A stretch of 64,000 nucleotides of DNA from VXYL01 sp965203685 (GCA_965203685.1 OZ241908.1:5642001-5706000), one strand, 5' to 3'. Shown: positions 16,522 to 26,100, numbered from the stretch's first letter. The notes: generated from the sequence alone by a model not told the origin. Made by a program: numbers and translations.

Positions 16522-17157
16522 TCAGCGAGGATCCGCTCGCCGGCGCCAGCGTTCGAAGAACTCCTCGGTGGTGTTCACCCGCGGATACGGCTCGTCGGGG
16601 ACGGGGACGCCCAACGCGGCGCAGAGCGGTGGCCAGCCGTCGTGGGCGTCGAATTCGATCAAACGGGCCCGTGGGACGGTCGCGCGCACCGAAGCGATGT
16701 TGGCCTCATAGGTGGCGATCGCGGCGTCGCGATCCGTGAGGTCGCCGTCGAAGGTACCGTCGACGATGATCTCCTTGGCCATCAGCAGACGCTCTTGGAG
16801 CTTCGCATTGCCGGACGCCAATCCCTCGCGCATGCTGCGGAAGATCGTATCCGTCGCGCTCTTGAACCAACTCTGCCCATCGCGCAGCGAAAGCAGTACG
16901 TAGGCGTCGGGATAGTGGTCCATGAGACGGGGCCAGAAGGCGGCGGTCGGCCAGTCCACGGCAGTGGCGTAGCCCGCGAAGATCTCGGCCCACGGATCCT
17001 CTCCGCGCCACGCGCGGCGCCAGAGGTCCACGTGTTCCGGATGAGCCGCGACTTCGGCCATGTGGTAGCACGGGCCGAAACCAAGCCTTTCCAAGGCATG
17101 CTTCAACGACAGCGTGCCGGTGCGGCCGAAACCGGCCCCGATGACTTTCAGAGTCAT
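16522..17157 (-). CDS. Sulfotransferase-like family protein
   Basis: A 211-aa protein beginning MTLKVIGAGFGRTGTLSLKH. GFGRTGTLSL is the 5'-phosphosulfate loop of the Sulfotransfer_4-like family found in bacteria and fungi. Further matches are HPEHVDLWRR, DWPTAAFWPRL and YVLLSLRDGQSWFKSATDTI, the last near the 3'-phosphate-binding region. It would transfer sulfate from PAPS or act as a nucleotide-binding relative; activity in this subfamily is poorly established. It lies 22 bases after the SDR gene and upstream of the epimerase. Confidence 0.8.
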   Translation of the reverse strand: MTLKVIGAGFGRTGTLSLKHALERLGFGPCYHMAEVAAHPEHVDLWRRAWRGEDPWAEIFAGYATAVDWPTAAFWPRLMDHYPDAYVLLSLRDGQSWFKSATDTIFRSMREGLASGNAKLQERLLMAKEIIVDGTFDGDLTDRDAAIATYEANIASVRATVPRARLIEFDAHDGWPPLCAALGVPVPDEPYPRVNTTEEFFERWRRRADPR

Positions 17158-17179
17158 TGCTTAAAGCGTGGCAAGGACT

Positions 17180-18043
17180 TCAGATGTCCCGCTCGGACCG
17201 GTACTTCCGCCAGTAGTCGAACGCGTCGACCATCTCGGCCTTGCGCGCGTCGGTCATCGCCTCGATTTCCGGATGCGTGAAGATGTAGAACTCGTCGTCG
17301 CGGATGGCGTGGAGCACCATGTCGCCGACGACGGCCGGATCGAGAGCGCCGGCGCGTAGCTCTTCAAGCCGGGCCGAGCGCTGTTCCGGCGGCACGTCCG
17401 AGAGCAGCGCTTCCGCGGCGTCCTCGCCCGCGTACTCTTCCGGGCGGTTGCGGCTGGCGTCGAAGATGTTGGTGTTGACGATGCCCGGACACAGCACGGA
17501 GACGCCGATGTTGTGCGCCAGGAGGTCGGCGCGCATGACCTCGGAAATGCCGACCACGGCGTACTTCGTCGCGGTATAGACCGACATGCCGGGCAAGGCA
17601 ACGTGCCCGGCCATCGATGCCGTGTTGACGAAGTGCCCGCCCTCGCCATGGGCCTTGATCCGGTCGACGAAGGTCACGATGCCGTTGACCACACCGTCGT
17701 AGTTGACGCTCGTGACCCAGTCCCAGTCCTTGTACGTCATCTTGTCGATGGCGCCGCTCAAGGCGACGCCGGCGTTGTTGCACACGACGTGGACATTCCC
17801 GAAGCGCTCTTGCGCCGCGTCGGCCGCAGCGACGAAGCCCTCGCGATCGGTGACGTCGAGCGCGACGGTCAGGAACTGCGCATTGCTGGCCTCGAACTCG
17901 CGGGTGACGGCGTCCAAGGCCGCCTGCTCGATGTCGGCGATCACCACCTTCATGCCGGCGGCGGCGAAAGACCGGGCCATGGCGAGCCCCATGCCGCTCG
18001 CGCCGCCGGTAATGAATGCCGTCTTGCCTGTGACGTCGCGCAT
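17180..18043 (-). CDS. SDR-family oxidoreductase
   Basis: Classical short-chain dehydrogenase, 287 aa. It has TGGASGMG at the nucleotide loop, CNNAGV, NTASMAGHV with the catalytic Ser, and YTATK. C-terminal helices carry FYIFTHPEIEAMTDARKAEM, a pattern common in SDRs that act on bulky or steroid-like alcohols. The ATG is at 18043. It is probably first in a three-gene minus-strand operon with the sulfotransferase-like protein and the epimerase. Substrate unknown. Confidence 0.87.
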   Translation of the reverse strand: MRDVTGKTAFITGGASGMGLAMARSFAAAGMKVVIADIEQAALDAVTREFEASNAQFLTVALDVTDREGFVAAADAAQERFGNVHVVCNNAGVALSGAIDKMTYKDWDWVTSVNYDGVVNGIVTFVDRIKAHGEGGHFVNTASMAGHVALPGMSVYTATKYAVVGISEVMRADLLAHNIGVSVLCPGIVNTNIFDASRNRPEEYAGEDAAEALLSDVPPEQRSARLEELRAGALDPAVVGDMVLHAIRDDEFYIFTHPEIEAMTDARKAEMVDAFDYWRKYRSERDI

Positions 18044-18069
18044 GTCTCCCTTCGTTCCTTACGGTGACG

Positions 18070-18180
18070 CACCAAAGCGTATCACCGTGGCGCATAGTCG
18101 GTGGCCGGAACCGCGTGAGTGCCGTCGGTAGGGATAGGCGACATCGGTGCCCGCGCCTGGACGCCTATCGTGCGTCCCGC
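18070..18180. repeat. Degraded direct repeat, left copy (remnant of an FG-GAP gene 3' end)
   Basis: Aligns, with gaps, to 19041-19143: both hold CACC(A)AAAGCGTATCACC, a GGCCGG-ACCG block, GTGCCCG and GTGCGTCC. Read on the minus strand it encodes RGTHDRRPGAGTDVAYP, a decayed version of the C-terminus RTLRIQEGTGTEVASP of the FG-GAP protein encoded at 19087. It flanks the gene 18188-19021 on its downstream side. Confidence 0.65.
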
Positions 18181-18187
18181 GCTGACG

Positions 18188-19021
18188 TCAGGTGTAGTCA
18201 TCGAGGGCCGCCTTCAGCGGTACGGTGCGGGCCCTCGGGAAGTGCCCCGGCAACTCGCGTTCGAGCCGGTCCACAACATCAATCAGATACCTGCATTCCG
18301 CAGCCGAGGTCGCACCGAGCGCGTCACCAAGAGAGTTGCCGTCGAGCATCGCCTTGGCCGCGTGTGTCGCGCGGCCCCCAGTACTATCGTGAAGGGCAAA
18401 TTCACCCGGGTGTTCCTCCTGCAGGAATCCGAAAAAACGCCGCAAGACGGCCTTCTCGCGCCCGGTCAGGGCGGCCATGTACCGGTTGTCCGCCGGCTGG
18501 AAGGCATCGAAAAACCATGCCTTCGTTTCCTGCAAAGCCCACGGACCATCCTCATCCTCCCAACCACGGGCGGTGTCTTCGGCCATGTCGCGGCGAAGCG
18601 ATTCCAGAAACCAATCCGAAGGCCACGACGCACGACTTGATCGTTTGTCGCCCCAGCCGAAATCCCGACGGCAGGTGGGATCAAAGTAGAGCCAAAAGCC
18701 CACAGACTCGTTTCTGAACCAATTGAGAATATTCGAAGTGGAGAGTGCAACTCGCTCGTAGTCCTCGATGCAAAGCGCCATGACCGCGGGCGCAAAGTGC
18801 AGTTCCATCGTCAGCTTCATGCTGCCTAGGAGAAAAAGGTCCGTCGCTGAGTAAGCGTCCCAGACTGCGGACGTGAGCTGCCGCGGCGAGACACCTTCCA
18901 AATGTCCCTTCAACTCCGCCGACTCTATGTCCCCCCAAAATCCGTCCTTCGGTCGCTTTCTGTGTGCGAAGGCATCGAAAGCATCGCCGACCAATTGTCT
19001 TCTAGCAGCATCCACAGCCAT
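18188..19021 (-). CDS. Hypothetical protein between direct repeats
   Basis: No family recognised. The protein is 277 aa, soluble-looking, without a signal peptide or membrane helix, and rich in Trp, Phe and Asp/Glu (for example NESVGFWLYFDPTCRRDF, AWFFDAFQPADNRYM). The N-terminal third holds SATDLFLLGSMKLTMELHF. The C-terminal part resembles a helical bundle ending GHFPRARTVPLKAALDDYT. Codon use looks slightly less GC-biased than the neighbours. It is flanked by imperfect direct repeats (18070-18180 and 19041-19143), the right-hand one being the 3' end of the FG-GAP gene, so it probably arrived by insertion or duplication after that gene. Confidence 0.7.
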   Translation of the reverse strand: MAVDAARRQLVGDAFDAFAHRKRPKDGFWGDIESAELKGHLEGVSPRQLTSAVWDAYSATDLFLLGSMKLTMELHFAPAVMALCIEDYERVALSTSNILNWFRNESVGFWLYFDPTCRRDFGWGDKRSSRASWPSDWFLESLRRDMAEDTARGWEDEDGPWALQETKAWFFDAFQPADNRYMAALTGREKAVLRRFFGFLQEEHPGEFALHDSTGGRATHAAKAMLDGNSLGDALGATSAAECRYLIDVVDRLERELPGHFPRARTVPLKAALDDYT

Positions 19022-19040
19022 CCTGCCTTGGTCTCAGTTC

Positions 19041-19143
19041 CACCAAAAGCGTATCACCCTCGGGCTCAACCGCTGGCCGGCACCGGTCAGGGAGATGCGA
19101 CCTCAGTGCCCGTGCCTTCTTGGATTCGCAACGTGCGTCCGCC
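19041..19143. repeat. Direct repeat, right copy (intact FG-GAP gene 3' end)
   Basis: Partner of 18070-18180. It covers the last codons of the FG-GAP/UnbV gene and about 45 bases beyond its stop. The two copies are about 970 bases apart in the same orientation and bracket the orphan gene 18188-19021. Confidence 0.65.
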
Positions 19144-20739
19144 ATCGAAATCGCCGAACGCCTCGACCTTTCCTCCCGGCCAGCGCACGCGGACGTCGGT
19201 GACGCGGTCGGCGTCGGCTAGGCCGAAGTGCACGCGTGGATCGTGCGAGGACAGGTAGCTCGCCGCGGGCTGGACATCACGATACTGGCGCTTGCCGTCA
19301 ACTCGTGCCGAAACCGTTGCCGCGTGGGCGTCTCGTCCTTCGCGCGTGAGCACGCGGAAGCGGATCCAGTTGCCGCGTTCCGGCGCCCGGTTCATCAGGA
19401 GATACGGCGGTGCATCGCGGTTGATGACGAGCAGGTCCACGCCGCCGTCGTCGTCCACGTCGCCGACGGCCAGGCCACGGCTGGTGTGTACGAGTGGCTC
19501 GGGGGTGCCACCCTCGGGAGTGACGAGATCGAAAACGCCCCCTTCTCCACCTCGGTATAGCACGTTCGGCTCCGCGAAATAGTCGCCGGTTTGCCCCGGT
19601 ACGGGGGCGATGGCGCCGTTGGCTTGGTAGAGGTCGAGGCGACCGTCGTTGTCGAAGTCGGCAAACACGACGCCGAAACGCGTGTAGCGGCGGCTGACGA
19701 CGTTCAGCCCCGCTTCGGCGGTCGCGTCGTCGAACCAGCGGCCGGAGTTGCGGTAGAGCGAGTCGGTCTGTCCTTGGAGGTTGACGACGAGGATGTCCAT
19801 GTCGGCGTCGTCGTCGACGTCCGCGGTCGCCACGCCCATGCCCGCCTTGGCAGCGCCGGAAGCGTCGACGCCGCAGCCCCATTCCATGGCCGATTCGGCG
19901 AAGCGCAGGTCGCCTTGGTTGAGCCATAGCTGGTTGACCATCATGTCGTTGGCGACGAAGACGTCGGTCAGTCCGTCACCGTTGTAGTCGGCACCGACCA
20001 CGCCGAAGCCGTTGCCGAAGGCGAGATGCAGGCCGGCCTGGCGGCTCACGTCGGTGAACGTACCGTCGCCGTTGTTTCGAAAGAGCTGATCCCGTGCGGG
20101 TGCACTGTAGTTCTGCGGCGGACAATAGGTCAGGACACCGGCCATGTAGCACGCCAGTTCCGCCTCGATGCGCCAACCGATGTAGTTGGCGACGAAGAGA
20201 TCGAGATCGCCGTCGAGGTCGAGGTCCAGGAATGCCGCCGACGTTCCCCAGGCCGGGGATGCCACGCCAGCGGCGGATGCGACGTTCGCAAAACGCCCCT
20301 TGCCGTCGTTGCGCAGCAAGAGGTTCTCCCCGACGTTGGTGACGTAGAGATCTACGTCGCCGTCGTTGTCGTAGTCACCGGCGGTGACCCCCATGCCGTA
20401 CCCGTTACCGCCCGGGGGCGGTGGGCCAGGCTGGAACCGACCATCGCCCAAGTTGAAGTAGACGCGATCGGCGACATCGGACGGGGAGGTCACACTGCCG
20501 CTTTGGACGATGTAGGCATCGAGGTCGCCGTCGCCGTCGAGGTCCGCCAGCGCGGCACCGCTGCCAGTGATCTCCGGGATCAGGAAGCGTCCTGCGAAGC
20601 CAGAGACATGGCGGTAGTCGATGCCGCGAGCGCCGGCTTCGTCTCGGAACCACCCGGACGCGCCGGTTTCCCTAGGTCCGCAACCGAGAGCCAGCCAAGG
20701 TAGGAGGCCGCCTAGGAGCTTGCGGCCGGCGCCGCTCAT
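19087..20739 (-). CDS. FG-GAP/VCBS repeat lipoprotein with ASPIC/UnbV domain (CRTAC1-like)
   Basis: Exported lipoprotein of 550 aa. ATG 20739 overlaps the TPR gene stop and begins MSGAGRKLLGGLLPWLALGC, a lipobox with Cys20. Seven or so FG-GAP calcium loops follow, for example DLDGDGDLDAY, DYDNDGDVDLYV, DLDLDGDLDLFV, DYNGDGLTDVFV, DVDDDADMDILV, DFDNDGRLDLYQ and DVDDDGGVDLLV, forming a beta-propeller. The C-terminal ASPIC/UnbV domain includes GNWIRFRVLTREGR and VTDVRVRWPGGKVE. CRTAC1-like proteins of bacteria are thought to act at the surface, but their ligands are unknown. It is the last gene of the TonB receptor/TPR cluster. Confidence 0.9.
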   Translation of the reverse strand: MSGAGRKLLGGLLPWLALGCGPRETGASGWFRDEAGARGIDYRHVSGFAGRFLIPEITGSGAALADLDGDGDLDAYIVQSGSVTSPSDVADRVYFNLGDGRFQPGPPPPGGNGYGMGVTAGDYDNDGDVDLYVTNVGENLLLRNDGKGRFANVASAAGVASPAWGTSAAFLDLDLDGDLDLFVANYIGWRIEAELACYMAGVLTYCPPQNYSAPARDQLFRNNGDGTFTDVSRQAGLHLAFGNGFGVVGADYNGDGLTDVFVANDMMVNQLWLNQGDLRFAESAMEWGCGVDASGAAKAGMGVATADVDDDADMDILVVNLQGQTDSLYRNSGRWFDDATAEAGLNVVSRRYTRFGVVFADFDNDGRLDLYQANGAIAPVPGQTGDYFAEPNVLYRGGEGGVFDLVTPEGGTPEPLVHTSRGLAVGDVDDDGGVDLLVINRDAPPYLLMNRAPERGNWIRFRVLTREGRDAHAATVSARVDGKRQYRDVQPAASYLSSHDPRVHFGLADADRVTDVRVRWPGGKVEAFGDFDGGRTLRIQEGTGTEVASP

Positions 20740-22220
20740 GGCAGGCCTTTTTGCAGTTCGGCTAGACGGCGGCGGGCCGAGGCGCGTTGCTCGCCGTGCG
20801 TGCCGAGGCGGTCGGCCCAATCCAACGCCTCGTGGGCGGCATCGAAGTCGCCCGCCTCGGCCAGGCACCTGCCGAGGTGGACAAAGGCCATTGTGAATGC
20901 CGCGTCGACACGGCCGGCATCCCGGAACCGCCCCGCCGCGCGTTGCCAGCGCCCGGCGGAACCGTCGAGCAGGCCGAGGCGGTACAGCACCTGCTTGGGT
21001 TCCCGGGCACCGCTCTCGAGAGCCCGTTCCAAGAGCGCAATGCCCTCTTCCGTCTCCCCCTGCCGTGCGACTAGCCAGCCGAGTTCCTCTAATGCCCTGG
21101 CGTTCTCCGGGGCGAACGCGACGATCGCCTCTAGGTGCTGCCGCGCATTGTCGACATCGCCCCGCTCGAGGTACGCATTCGCCATCATCTGGTGCAGTCG
21201 TGGCTCCTCCGGGTGCTCAGCGAGTGCATCGCGAAGGGTCGACTCGACCTCGTCGAACCGCTGAAGGGCCGCGTTCGCCCACACCAAGGTGTTGAGGGCC
21301 TCGACATCCCCCGGTCGTTCCGCAGTAAGTTCCTCGGCAATCGCCAACGCTTCGCGTGGTCGACCTGCCTGGATCACGTTCTGGGCGTGCAGCAGGCGGT
21401 TTCTGAATCCGGCGATGTAGGGGGCGCGCTCTGCCAAGCGCGGGTCGAGCCACTGCATGGACGACGTCGTGGTGCCTGCCCGGGCGGCGGCGATGCGGGC
21501 ATCGTCCTCGCGGCCGAGACCCCGGTAGGCACGGGCGAGCTGGGCATCGATTCGCGGGTCCGGTGATTGGGCGTTTAGGGGCTCGAGGATGGCGGCTGCT
21601 TCGTCGAAGTGGTCCTCGTCAAGCAGCAGCCGAGCGAGGCCGACTGCGCCCGGCGCGCCGGCACCCAAGTCTGTCGCGCGTTGGTATGCCGCGCGCGCTT
21701 CCTCGAGTCGACCGAGCACCCGTAGCCACTCGCCTCGCGAGAGCCAAGCCGGCACGTATCCGTCGTCGATGGCGATGGCGGCATCAAGCGAATCCAGTGC
21801 GCCGTGGTAGTCGGCATCTACGCGCGCCTGCAGCAAGGCGCGGAAGTAGGGCCAGTTGAACTCGTCGGGTTCAAGGACGGCCGCTTGGCCGTAGACGACG
21901 ATGGCGCGTTGTTCGAAACCGTTGACGTCGTATGCCATGGCGAGTCGGCCGCGTCGCTCGGCGTCGTCGGGGTTGGCGCCCGCTGCGTCGTGCAGGGCCT
22001 GCAAGGCCGCGCTGAGATCGGGGGCGCCGCCGGGAACATCGGGCAGGCTCATCGATGAAGAGCCCTCAGCGGGGGAGCGCGAGGGGCTTGCCCCTCGCAT
22101 GGAAGAGTCGTCGCCGCAACCGGCGACCACGGCGCACAAGAGCAACGCCGGAAGCGTCCGGCCCACCTTAGGGTTCCCCAAGGAACGTTTGCGCGTCAGC
22201 GCTCCAGCATCCGGTCGCAT
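20736..22220 (-). CDS. TPR-repeat lipoprotein carrying an inserted palindromic element
   Basis: Lipoprotein of up to 494 aa. The signal sequence LPALLLCAVVAGC has a Cys lipobox, followed by GDDSS and then the element-encoded MRGASPSRSPAEGSSS. Tetratricopeptide-like helical pairs run from about residue 65 to the end (for example LDAAIAIDDGYVPAWLSRGE, ARAAYQRATDLGAGAPGA). The start is uncertain. ATG 22220 overlaps the preceding gene by 25 bases; GTG 22166 would give a more normal signal peptide. Its 3' end overlaps the FG-GAP gene, so the two products are probably made together and may interact on the outer membrane. Confidence 0.88.
   Translation of the reverse strand: MRPDAGALTRKRSLGNPKVGRTLPALLLCAVVAGCGDDSSMRGASPSRSPAEGSSSMSLPDVPGGAPDLSAALQALHDAAGANPDDAERRGRLAMAYDVNGFEQRAIVVYGQAAVLEPDEFNWPYFRALLQARVDADYHGALDSLDAAIAIDDGYVPAWLSRGEWLRVLGRLEEARAAYQRATDLGAGAPGAVGLARLLLDEDHFDEAAAILEPLNAQSPDPRIDAQLARAYRGLGREDDARIAAARAGTTTSSMQWLDPRLAERAPYIAGFRNRLLHAQNVIQAGRPREALAIAEELTAERPGDVEALNTLVWANAALQRFDEVESTLRDALAEHPEEPRLHQMMANAYLERGDVDNARQHLEAIVAFAPENARALEELGWLVARQGETEEGIALLERALESGAREPKQVLYRLGLLDGSAGRWQRAAGRFRDAGRVDAAFTMAFVHLGRCLAEAGDFDAAHEALDWADRLGTHGEQRASARRRLAELQKGLP
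22060..22099. repeat. Dispersed palindromic element, copy 2 (inside the TPR lipoprotein gene)
   Basis: Forty bases, differing from copy 3 by one base in the first half. It encodes RGASPSRSPAEGS directly after the lipobox linker, in the same frame as copy 1. AGAG is found on both sides (from 22059 and shortly after 22099), a possible 4-bp target duplication. Confidence 0.85.
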
Positions 22221-22993
22221 CTGCGGCGGTCGTCGCTACCGATGTCGTCTCGTTCGCAACGGGCGCGGAACGCGTCGATGGGGCGTCGTGACGGGCCGGT
22301 GAGGCGCCATGTGCGGCCTGCGCGGATGCGCGATCTCGCCTTCACCACCTCGACCGACTGCCCGACCTTCAGGCGCGCCTGGGCGGCTTGGTCGCTGAAG
22401 AACACGTAGCGGTTGTCGAGGGCGATCACTTGGCGGTCGAGCACGGACTGGTGGATGCGGGTGACCTCGCCGGTGAAGCTGTCGGGTGGCGCGCGCAGTG
22501 GCTCCGCCTGTGCGGCTCCGGGTGCTGGCTGGCTGGCCGTCCGTCGCGTCCCGACCGTTTGCTCCTCGAGCGTCGGTGGTGCCTTGGGTTCCGCCGCTTG
22601 CGTTGGGCGGACGGTCCGTTCCTGCACGACGGGGGGCGCCTCGCGCTCCTCGGGCGAGACTCGCTCAACGGGTTGCTGCACGCGCTCCGGCTGAACGGTT
22701 TGCTGACTTGGTGGGGACTCCTGTACTGCCTCTCGTTGCGCGGCGTTGATGCAGGCACGTCGGACGTCCGCATCTTCGATGGTCATGCAGTCCATCACCT
22801 TCTCGCACTGTGCGCGACGAGCCTCGGGGACCTCCTCGCATCCCGTTTGCGCCCACGCAGTCGTGCCCGCGAACGCGGTGACCAGAACTGTGAGAGCCCT
22901 CAGCCGGGGAGCGCGAGGGGCTTGCCCCTCGCACAAAAGAGCCCTGATCCGCAACGAGGGACCACGGTGGAAGGTGGATGTGACGCGGTTCAT
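22196..22993 (-). CDS. Exported hypothetical protein carrying an inserted palindromic element
   Basis: About 265 aa from ATG 22993. The N-terminus has a signal peptide, TVLVTAFAGTTAWAQ, preceded by CEGQAPRAPRLRAL, which is encoded by the palindromic element. The mature part has a Cys-rich helix (CEEVPEARRAQCEKVMDC), a Pro/Gln/Glu-rich linker and a C-terminal small domain, TGEVTRIHQSVLDRQVIALD with VGQSVEVVKARS. This resembles the short beta-rich domain often seen in exported gammaproteobacterial proteins of unknown role. A longer start at 23050 is possible but runs into the hairpin upstream. It lies between the TonB receptor and the TPR gene, on the same strand. Confidence 0.75.
   Translation of the reverse strand: MNRVTSTFHRGPSLRIRALLCEGQAPRAPRLRALTVLVTAFAGTTAWAQTGCEEVPEARRAQCEKVMDCMTIEDADVRRACINAAQREAVQESPPSQQTVQPERVQQPVERVSPEEREAPPVVQERTVRPTQAAEPKAPPTLEEQTVGTRRTASQPAPGAAQAEPLRAPPDSFTGEVTRIHQSVLDRQVIALDNRYVFFSDQAAQARLKVGQSVEVVKARSRIRAGRTWRLTGPSRRPIDAFRARCERDDIGSDDRRRCDRMLER
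22894..22933. repeat. Dispersed palindromic element, copy 3 (inside the exported protein gene)
   Basis: Forty bases, with the CGAGGGGC-TT-GCCCCTCG stem. Here it is read one frame off from copies 1 and 2, giving CEGQAPRAPRLRAL in the n-region of a signal peptide. AGAGCCCT is repeated just after the element (22937-22944 region), so it may be flanked by a short direct repeat. Confidence 0.85.
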
Positions 22994-23054
22994 CGGTCCC
23001 AAAGGGAATCCTCCGCCGACCGTTAAGCGTCGGACGACCCTACGGCGCATGCTA

Positions 23055-23093
23055 TAGCGGTGGAAGCAAGCTCGAAAGCTGCTCCCACCGCTA
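23055..23093 (-). terminator. Hairpin after the TonB receptor gene
   Basis: Nine-base stem, TAGCGGTGG (23055-23063) with CCACCGCTA (23085-23093), enclosing a second imperfect stem of AGCAAGCT and AAGCTGCT. It begins 8 bases beyond the receptor stop and separates that gene from the downstream exported protein. There is no U-run, so it may act as an RNA stabiliser or partial terminator. Confidence 0.55.
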
Positions 23094-23100
23094 CATCGGC

Positions 23101-26100
23101 TCAGAAGCCGACGGTCATGCGCAGGTAGAGCTGACGACCCATGATGCTGTCGAGGTAGCTCTCGTAGCCGACGCCGGACGGGAACGCATTCGGATTGGAG
23201 TTGAATATGTTCCGAATGGCGACATTGGCGGCTACGTAGCCGAAGCCCATGACATCAGGCTGCCGATAGGTGTAGCTCAAGTCCCAGTAGGCCCGGCTCT
23301 CGATCCTGCAGTACGGGTTGCGGTCCTGGTCGGTGCAGGCGTCGTCTTCCGTCCACGAGCTGGTATCCATGCCGTGGTCGTGTGACAAGTACGGGTTCTC
23401 CGGCGTATGCGGCGGTCCGTAGCGGTCGACGATCTCGTCCCAGGACGCGATCAGGTCGGTGATCGCTTGGTGATACCGCACCCCGAAGTGCGCAGTGTGG
23501 TTGTCGCGGAACCATCGCAGGGACGCGTTCACACGCCACTTGGGTGTCGGCGGCAGCGGCGAGAACAGTGCGTTGTAGGGACGCCAGAAGGCTGCACTGT
23601 TGCGGTTGCCGAGGCCGTCGACACGAAGACCGGCGAACTGGTGGCCGCTCCCGATCGCGTACCGTTGCAGGCTCATCTCGAGGATCTGCGTCGCAGAAAC
23701 GCGGAACTCGAAGCTGCCGTAGTCGCTGTCGAGATCGAACAGCGGGATGTCGGCGGCATCGAAGCGATAGCGCATGTTGTAGACGACCGAGCGCACGCGG
23801 GACTCGCCCTGGTTGAGCCAGCCTTCGTCCACGCCTGCAAGCCGGCCGTTGGCGTCGCGCAAGATGGTTGCGCCGCCAAGACCCTGTTCCCGCTCGGCGA
23901 CGTAGGAAGCCGCCGCCTGCTCCCGGCACTGCAGTTCGCTGGCCGAGGTCTGGGCGAGGAAATCCTCCACGGACAGGTTCGCCTCGTCCACGTTGTCGTA
24001 GTCGAGCAACGTGCCGGGGCACTGCTGCGCAGCGTAGATCTCGAAGGGCCCGGCGTTCTGACCGAGGATCACGCCCGCACCCATCCGCTCCACACGACCG
24101 TTGAAGACGACGTTCGTGTAGTCGGCGTCGAAGACGAACGCCCCGTCCCAAAGGAGCACGGAGAAGCCCGCGTTCCACAGGTCGGAGACCTCCGCACCGA
24201 GACCGCGGTTGGACGCGTTCTCGCGGACGGCAACACCGGGGATGCCACCACTCTGGCCGAGGCTGCCGGCGCACCTGGCAAGTTCCGGCATCGCGTCGCA
24301 GATGTAGTCCGACTCCGTCTCGAAGGAGACGTCGCCGGGCGCCGAAGCGAACAGCTGGTAGCTGCCCGGCGGGACGAAGCCCTCGGTCATGCTGCCGCGC
24401 ACCGCGAGCCAGTCAGTCGGCTGGTAGCGGATCGCCAGTTTGGGAATCGTGACGTCGAATCCCGCCGACTGGCCAATCGAGGCGAACGAGGCGTTGATGT
24501 CGAACTCCGTGTAGCGCATCGCGGCTTGGATTTCCATCTGGCCGAACGTCTCGCTGGAGATGGGGGTGACGCGCACTTCGGCGAAGGCCGCCCGCACTTC
24601 TTCGGCGGTGCCTTGGAAGTCCACGCGGTCGGACGAGATGCCGGCCGCGCCCAACTGGTCGGGCCGGAACTCCTCTTCTTCGGTGCGCATATGCACGCCG
24701 ACGGCGATGCCGACGGGGGTCTCGTTGTACCAGAGGTCGAACAGGCGGCTGTTCGACAGGTTCATGTCCAGCATCACCATGCCAACGTCACGCTGGACGT
24801 GTCGCGGACTCAAGCCTGCGTGCCGCGTCTCGGTGGACGTGTTCCAAGCCGGGTCGTCCTTGCTGCGCCAGGACTGGTGCTCGGCGGGCAGGACGAGCCC
24901 GGTGGCCGGATCCTGTGAGAGCCAGGCCGTGGAGAAGGGGTTCCAGCAGGAGTCGCCGTTGGGACCGCCCTGGCAGCGGAGGCTGTCGACGGTCAGCGGC
25001 CAGGCGGGGTCGAGGGACACCCACTCTCGACGGCTGTTGTTCCAGATCCAGTCCGCATCGACGATCCAGTCGGTCTCCGGGATGTTCACGGTTGTCCCGA
25101 GACGCAGACGGAGGTTTTCCTGGAGGCGCCGGTCGTTCAGGGACATGTCCGCGTTGAGCCACGGATACGACTCGTGCACGTATGGCTGCTTGGGAAATGC
25201 GCCGATGTAGCCATGGATTCCCACGCCGGAGTCGCCCATCAACACGTCGTCGAAGAGACGAATGCCGCCGCTCGTGAACGTATCGAGGACACCGTCGCCG
25301 TCGCTGTCGATGCCGTCCATGTCAGGGTCGAAGCGATCTGGAATACCGTCGCCATCGCGGTCTTCGGTTAGCGAGAGCAGCACCACGCGATGCAACGGAT
25401 TGAGCTGTCCGGAGCGGTCGGAAAGCTCGCCGTCGTCGGCTATACCGTCGCCGTTGAAGTCGCGGTCCGGCAAACCGTCGCCGTTGAGGTCCTGGGCGAA
25501 GACCAGCCATTCGCCGGGCTCCTGGAGGTAGTCGTAGCGACCGTCGCCGTCGACGTCCTCCCAGTCCAGGGTGCCGTGAGACACGAGGATTGGACCGGTC
25601 AAGTAGCCAGCGTCGAGGGCCGCTTGGTAGTCGCGCGCGTCGCGTTCGTGGGCCGGCAGATAGTCGTCGCAGGCCGCGATCCTGTCCGCGAGCACGTCGC
25701 AGACGTTGGAGTCGTCCGCGTAGGCGCGGTAGGGGTTGCCGGGCAGGCTGCCGATGGCGATCGGCTGGGTGTGGTCGTAACGGCGCACGCCATTAGGCCA
25801 CTCGTCGATGGACGGGGCGAACGTCCGGGTCGAGTAGTCGAGCCGCGAGAACACCGCTTCGCCACGCACGGTGACGTAGTCGTTGATTTCGTGCTCGAAG
25901 TAGGCCATGCCCTGTTCCTGGTCGCGACGCTCACGGATGTCGGTGATGTCCGTGATGGTGTAGCGGCAATCGCTGCCGAAGGCCTGGTTGGTCTCCGTGC
26001 CCCGCGTACGGTACTCCTGGCCGCGCCATGGACCGGTGCGGAAGCCGTTCAGGAAGTTGCCGTTCTTGGCCGTGTCGTTTTGGCCCAGAACCCTGGTCGT

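Noticed and set aside
23407..24918. 503-codon plus-strand frame
   Set aside because: Antisense shadow of the TonB receptor gene, no recognisable domain.
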